Assembly (NCBI GenBank): GCA_013817305.1
Contig: JACDCY010000009.1
Span: 1 to 47,818, forward strand
Origin: Gemmatimonadaceae bacterium
GTDB lineage: Bacteria > Gemmatimonadota > Gemmatimonadetes > Gemmatimonadales > Gemmatimonadaceae
Direction of reading: 5' to 3'
DNA length: 47,818 nt
Made by a program: the position numbers and the translations under genes. Positions 44,817 to 47,818 of the stretch are shown here, in pieces. Numbering within the stretch: the stretch's first letter is position 1; each line of letters begins with the position of its first letter. The notes under the pieces were generated by a model, which was given only the letters and a program-made list of their open reading frames with translations, was not told where the DNA came from and searched no databases.

Positions 44817-45452
44817 ATGCGCGAGCGCTTGAACCGAAGCAGACTGCCCCTGTTCGCAGCCGCGTCCACGATGCTCGCGTGCGCTCCAACGACGGGGCCA
44901 GCGCAGCAGCCGCCAGCTTCGCCTCCTGCCGCGGCGGCTCCCGCTCCGCGTCCGGGGCCAACGATCGGATCGGTCGCGCCTGACTTTTCACTCCCGGCCG
45001 CGACCAGGTACGGCAGGATGAGCGACCAGTTCCGGCTCTCGCAATTCCGCGGACAGACCATAGTGCTCGCATTCTTCAGCCAAGCTCGAACTCGCGGCTG
45101 AACCATTCAAATGGAGGCGTACCGTGATCAGTACGCCACGATCTTCAACAACGGCCGCGGAATCGTCCTGGTCGGAATCAGTGCTGACGCCGACACGACG
45201 CTCGAAGCCTGGGCTCGCGAGAAATCGTTTCCCATGCTGTTCGCCAGCGACACCGGCGGGCTCGTCGGATCGCTGTACGGGGCCTATGACCCCGCGCGCC
45301 GGATAGAGGACCGTTCGCTGTACGTGATCGATCCAGCGGGGAAGGTCGCGTACACCGCGCGTCCGTTCCGCGCTCTCTCGGCGGCGTCATACAAGGAGCT
45401 GGAGGACGCGCTGGACCGAATCGCGCCCCTCCCCGCCGATACTACGAACTAG
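44817..45452 (+). CDS. Lipoprotein peroxiredoxin-like selenoprotein (TGA-encoded Sec95)
   Basis: A 211-residue AhpC/TSA-type thioredoxin-fold protein, read through an in-frame TGA at 45099-45101. Residues 1-20 form a lipoprotein signal with the lipobox MLAC, then a Pro/Ala linker. The fold opens with GSVAPDFSLPA (~residue 58), LSQFRGQTIVLAFFS, and the active site ARTRG-U-TIQMEAYRDQY, where U (residue 95) is where peroxiredoxins have the peroxidatic Cys after a T-x-G. Both halves are in one frame and complete one domain. No other Cys occurs in the mature part beyond the lipidated one. A hairpin at 45116-45137 fits a bSECIS. ATG 44817 has GGAGA 8 bases upstream. The alternative is a nonsense mutation or sequencing error of a Cys codon. 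Confidence 0.83.
45099..45137 (+). promoter_or_regulatory. Putative bSECIS element after the in-frame TGA
   Basis: A perfect 7-bp stem GGCGTAC (45116-45122) / GTACGCC (45131-45137) encloses the loop CGTGATCA. Its first G (45124) is 22 bases after the TGA, within the spacing usual for bacterial selenocysteine insertion elements, which carry a conserved G in a small apical loop. Folding was done by eye. Confidence 0.65.
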
Positions 45453-45455
45453 CGG

Positions 45456-45944
45456 TTACAGCGCCTTGCGCACGGCGGCGACGAGGTCCTGATCGCCGCC
45501 GACTCCGGTGTATACGATTCTGCCGCGCCGGTCCAGAACGACCACGTACGAAGTTGCAGGCACGTTGAACCGGTCCACGGCCTCGCCGGTCGCGTCATAC
45601 AGCACCGGATGGGTGAACTTGTGCGCAGCCGAATACCGGCGAACCCGCTCGAGTGATTCGTTTGCCGACACGGCCACTGCCACGAAGTTGACGCGCGAGC
45701 CATACAGCCGTTGCGCGCGTTGGAACGAGGGCATCAGCTCGCGGCAGGTCGAGCACCACGCCGCCCAGAACTGGATGAGGACTGGTCCCTTCCCCACGTA
45801 TCGCGAGAGGGAGACCGTGCTACCATCCAGTGCCTGAACCGCAGCGACGGGCGCGATCGATCCTACGGGGAGCCCGAAATCCTGCGCGCGCGCGCTGGCA
45901 GCAGCGGCGCAGACGGCGAACGCGAGAATGAGAGTCTTTTTCAC
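45456..45944 (-). CDS. TlpA/ResA-like periplasmic thioredoxin
   Basis: A 162-residue secreted thioredoxin-fold protein. A Sec signal covers residues 1-20 (ASARAQ). The redox site WCSTC has Cys64 and Cys67. A cis-Pro in VPATS follows near residue 129. TlpA-type proteins take electrons from CcdA/DsbD and reduce periplasmic targets. The gene lies 37 bases downstream of the ccdA-like gene on the same strand, and is convergent with the peroxiredoxin-like gene (3 bases between stops). It could reduce the selenoprotein. Confidence 0.93.
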   Translation of the reverse strand: MKKTLILAFAVCAAAASARAQDFGLPVGSIAPVAAVQALDGSTVSLSRYVGKGPVLIQFWAAWCSTCRELMPSFQRAQRLYGSRVNFVAVAVSANESLERVRRYSAAHKFTHPVLYDATGEAVDRFNVPATSYVVVLDRRGRIVYTGVGGDQDLVAAVRKAL

Positions 45945-45981
45945 AGGCCGATTATAGTAGAAGGACGGATGCGCGGATCGA

Positions 45982-46698
45982 TCAGATGAGAAGCCGGCCC
46001 ATCTGTATCAGATAATACTCCGCAACGCCCAGCATGATCACCGCGAACGCCCGCTTGACCCATATCATCCAGGCGCCGGCCCTCGGCAGGCGCACCGCGT
46101 GCCCGCTCGAAAGCCCCACCACAATCAGCAGCGCGCACATGCCCAGCGAGAACGCGAAAAGATAGACGAACCCCAGCCCCCCGCTCCGCGTGACACCGAC
46201 CCAGGTGAGCACCGCCGCCATGACCGGCGCAGAGCACGGCGCCGCGACCAGTCCGGACGCGGCACCCATCCCGAACGCGGCGGGATAGCGGCCGCTCCCC
46301 CCGACCCCGGCAGCGCGGGCAATCAGCGACCTCGGGATCGGCAGAGGCACCACGTCCAGCATCAGCAGCGCGGCATACACGAGCAGGTTCGCCATGGCAA
46401 AGTACAGCCATGGATTGGTGCTGATGGAGCCGAACAGCGAGCCCGTCAGTCCCGCGATCGTACCCAAGCCTGCGTATACGAGAGCGAGCCCAATGACGTA
46501 TGCGAACGTCAGGCCCGCAGCAGTGAGGCGGGATGTAGGCGCTCCGCTCACGGAGCTGCCGCCGACGATCGCAGCGGTGATGGGGATCATCGGGTACACG
46601 CACGGCGTGAGGCTGGTCATCACGCCCGCGAAGAAAAGCAGCGGAATGGCAAAAGCCGGATTGGTAGAGAGCTGCGCAGCTATCGCCGAGACATCCAT
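45982..46698 (-). CDS. ccdA: CcdA/DsbD-type transmembrane electron transporter
   Basis: A 238-residue protein with six or more membrane helices. The two redox cysteines lie in SLTPCVYPM (~residue 34) and VAAPCSAPV (~155), the pattern of CcdA and the central domain of DsbD. It carries electrons from cytoplasmic thioredoxin to periplasmic thioredoxin-like proteins; the linked TlpA-like gene is the obvious acceptor. ATG 46698 gives a typical short N-terminus; the frame is open to 46770 without support. It is divergent from the sensory-type gene by 65 bases. Confidence 0.93.
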   Translation of the reverse strand: MDVSAIAAQLSTNPAFAIPLLFFAGVMTSLTPCVYPMIPITAAIVGGSSVSGAPTSRLTAAGLTFAYVIGLALVYAGLGTIAGLTGSLFGSISTNPWLYFAMANLLVYAALLMLDVVPLPIPRSLIARAAGVGGSGRYPAAFGMGAASGLVAAPCSAPVMAAVLTWVGVTRSGGLGFVYLFAFSLGMCALLIVVGLSSGHAVRLPRAGAWMIWVKRAFAVIMLGVAEYYLIQMGRLLI

Positions 46699-46763
46699 GC
46701 TCGATAATACTTCCCAGCCCGCGGGAATGGACCGTAATCGGCTAAACCCCTTACCTTGTGCGC

Positions 46764-47489
46764 ATGGCATCCAATCTTGCTGGGTTCGGCCTGCCCGAGC
46801 GCCTCCGGTGCAGCTCGGGGGTGAGAGCGGCCTGCGAGGGCACGCAATCCGTTGAAGAGGCCGCTCAGAGCCTCTGTGAGTTTTTCTACGACGAGCTCAT
46901 CGACCCGGAGGGGAAACGGGCCTGCGCGCTGGTCAGATTCTACGTCACGCAGCCCTTCGCGCGATTGCCGCGCGAGCTGAAGGAGTTCGCGCGATCGGCC
47001 GCAGGCGGGCTTCCCATCGGCGAAGAAAGTCGCTGCCTGACGCTGCTCGCAACGGTCGGCGACGAGCGAGAATGGAATTCACGCTTTGAATCGAGAGGGC
47101 ATCAAGCCATCCCTCTCCTGAACGCGGAGATGGTCGAGAAAGCTCCGATGATCGCCGAGCTGCTGAAGGCGTTTGGACTCAACACGAAAGACGTGGTTGG
47201 AAATCTCGGGCCTATCGTCCCCGATCTTGGCGGTAAGTCTTACGGCGTTTTCTACGTTCCGGACGCGAAAGGCAGCGAGTACATCCCCGCGCAGACCGAT
47301 TTCGTGGTGCCGCATGGAATCAAATCGGTCGTGGGATGCGGCAGCGCGCTGTCATCGGGCGAGCTGTTCGCGATGATCATCTTCGCCAAAATCCCTGTGA
47401 CTGCCGAGTCGGCGGATCGCTTCCGCCCGCTGGCCCTGGACGCGAAGGCTTCACTGCTGCGTTTTTCCGCCGACGATATTTTCGAGTAG
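46764..47489 (+). CDS. Stand-alone sensory-type protein of unknown function
   Basis: A 241-residue soluble protein. The stretches ALVRFYVTQPFARLP, CLTLLATVGDEREWNSR, SRGHQAIPLLN and YIPAQTDFVVPHGIKSVVGCG resemble, as I recall it, an uncharacterised domain found at the N-terminus of some bacterial PAS histidine kinases. Here no kinase or PAS domain follows. It has no signal peptide or membrane segment, and several His/Cys residues could bind a cofactor, but nothing proves it. ATG 46764 and GTG 46758 are both possible starts. Family recall is from memory and not checked. Confidence 0.7.
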   Translation: MASNLAGFGLPERLRCSSGVRAACEGTQSVEEAAQSLCEFFYDELIDPEGKRACALVRFYVTQPFARLPRELKEFARSAAGGLPIGEESRCLTLLATVGDEREWNSRFESRGHQAIPLLNAEMVEKAPMIAELLKAFGLNTKDVVGNLGPIVPDLGGKSYGVFYVPDAKGSEYIPAQTDFVVPHGIKSVVGCGSALSSGELFAMIIFAKIPVTAESADRFRPLALDAKASLLRFSADDIFE

Positions 47490-47492
47490 CGA

Positions 47493-47818
47493 TCAGCCGT
47501 TTCGCTTCTCCGTATCGAGCAGCGTTTTTTTGCGCTCGATGCCGAAGCCGTAACCGCCGAGCGAGCCGTCGTTGCGCACCACCCGGTGGCATGGGATCGC
47601 CAGGGCGACGGGGTTGGTAGCGCACGCTCTGGCCACCGCACGCGCCGCGTGAGGTGCCCCGATCGACTCCGCGACTTCGCTGTACGAGCGTGTCTCGCCG
47701 TAGGGGATCTGCTTGAGCGCGCGCCACACGCGCAGCTGAAACGCAGTCGCCCGTATGTCGAGCGGCAGCTCGATCTCCGGCCGGTCGCCCGTGACGTGTT
47801 CGAGCATCGCCGCCGCGA
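47493..47818 (-). CDS. O6-alkylguanine-DNA alkyltransferase domain (5' end cut by window edge)
   Basis: The visible 107 C-terminal residues hold the whole catalytic core of an Ogt/Ada alkyltransferase: the DNA-binding wing FQLRVWRALKQIPYGET, SYSEVAESIG, and the acceptor Cys in IPCHRVV. The Cys takes alkyl groups from O6-alkylguanine in a suicide reaction. The frame is open through the window edge, so the N-terminus, and whether this is Ogt alone or an Ada-type fusion with an AraC regulator, cannot be seen. The LPLDIRATAF opening is more like Ada proteins. Confidence 0.93.
   Translation of the reverse strand, partial: AAAMLEHVTGDRPEIELPLDIRATAFQLRVWRALKQIPYGETRSYSEVAESIGAPHAARAVARACATNPVALAIPCHRVVRNDGSLGGYGFGIERKKTLLDTEKRNG

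Noticed and set aside
45111-45452. A separate small gene starting at ATG 45111, with 44793-45101 as an independent short gene
   Set aside because: Both pieces are in one frame and make one peroxiredoxin-like domain only when joined across the TGA. No ribosome-binding site fits ATG 45111 and half a fold on each side would not be stable.

Overview
The window is GC-rich, densely coded bacterial chromosome with no tRNA, rRNA, CRISPR or insertion sequence that I can see. The gene families point to Gemmatimonadota or a near relative: a Ser/Thr kinase fused to a TolB-like domain and TPRs, a CBM9-like/DUF5916 outer-membrane barrel, DUF885 hydrolase, Tat-exported TldD proteins, and a SARP/BTAD regulator with a TolB-type propeller. 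This is inference from family content; no marker gene proves it. No stretch longer than 300 bases lacks a gene. The longest gaps (10916-11167 and 21699-21963) look like promoter regions.

Region 1 (1-21698) is a type IV pilus / type II secretion-like locus. Nine co-directional, mostly overlapping genes encode an assembly ATPase, a platform protein, a PilM-PilN fusion, PilO-, MshK/PilP- and secretin-like proteins, an ExeA/MshM-type ATPase, an MshN-like TPR protein and a small STN-domain lipoprotein. The order matches the I-J-K-L-M-N core of MSHA pilus loci. Seven GspG-like pilin/pseudopilin genes follow: two on the minus strand, four in a translationally coupled run, and one alone. Between them lie a very large membrane-spanning SARP/BTAD-AAA regulator, apparently co-transcribed with the four-pilin run, a Uma2-type nuclease gene, and an O-antigen-ligase-like protein with C-terminal TPRs that could glycosylate pilins. 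No prepilin peptidase is in the window.

Region 2 (21964-41963) is mixed metabolism and envelope: a carboxylesterase, an orphan PAS histidine kinase, a TldD-TldE-TldD modification-protease cluster with two Tat-exported TldD paralogues, a DUF1624-type membrane acyltransferase, a secreted M20 peptidase followed closely by a kinase-TPR protein, PhzF, DUF885, an MsbA-type ABC exporter and a DUF5916 barrel. Short TGATCAC-type repeats sit in two convergent gene junctions, and a long imperfect inverted repeat lies between tldE and the downstream tldD.

Region 3 (42005-47818) holds a two-gene uncharacterised membrane module rich in duplicated His/Pro motifs. It also holds a redox group: a lipoprotein peroxiredoxin whose active-site codon is an in-frame TGA with a bSECIS-like hairpin just downstream (probable selenocysteine), convergent with a TlpA-like thioredoxin and a CcdA/DsbD-type electron transporter. 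A stand-alone sensory-type protein and a truncated alkyltransferase end the window. The selenoprotein and the transmembrane SARP regulator are the most notable contents.
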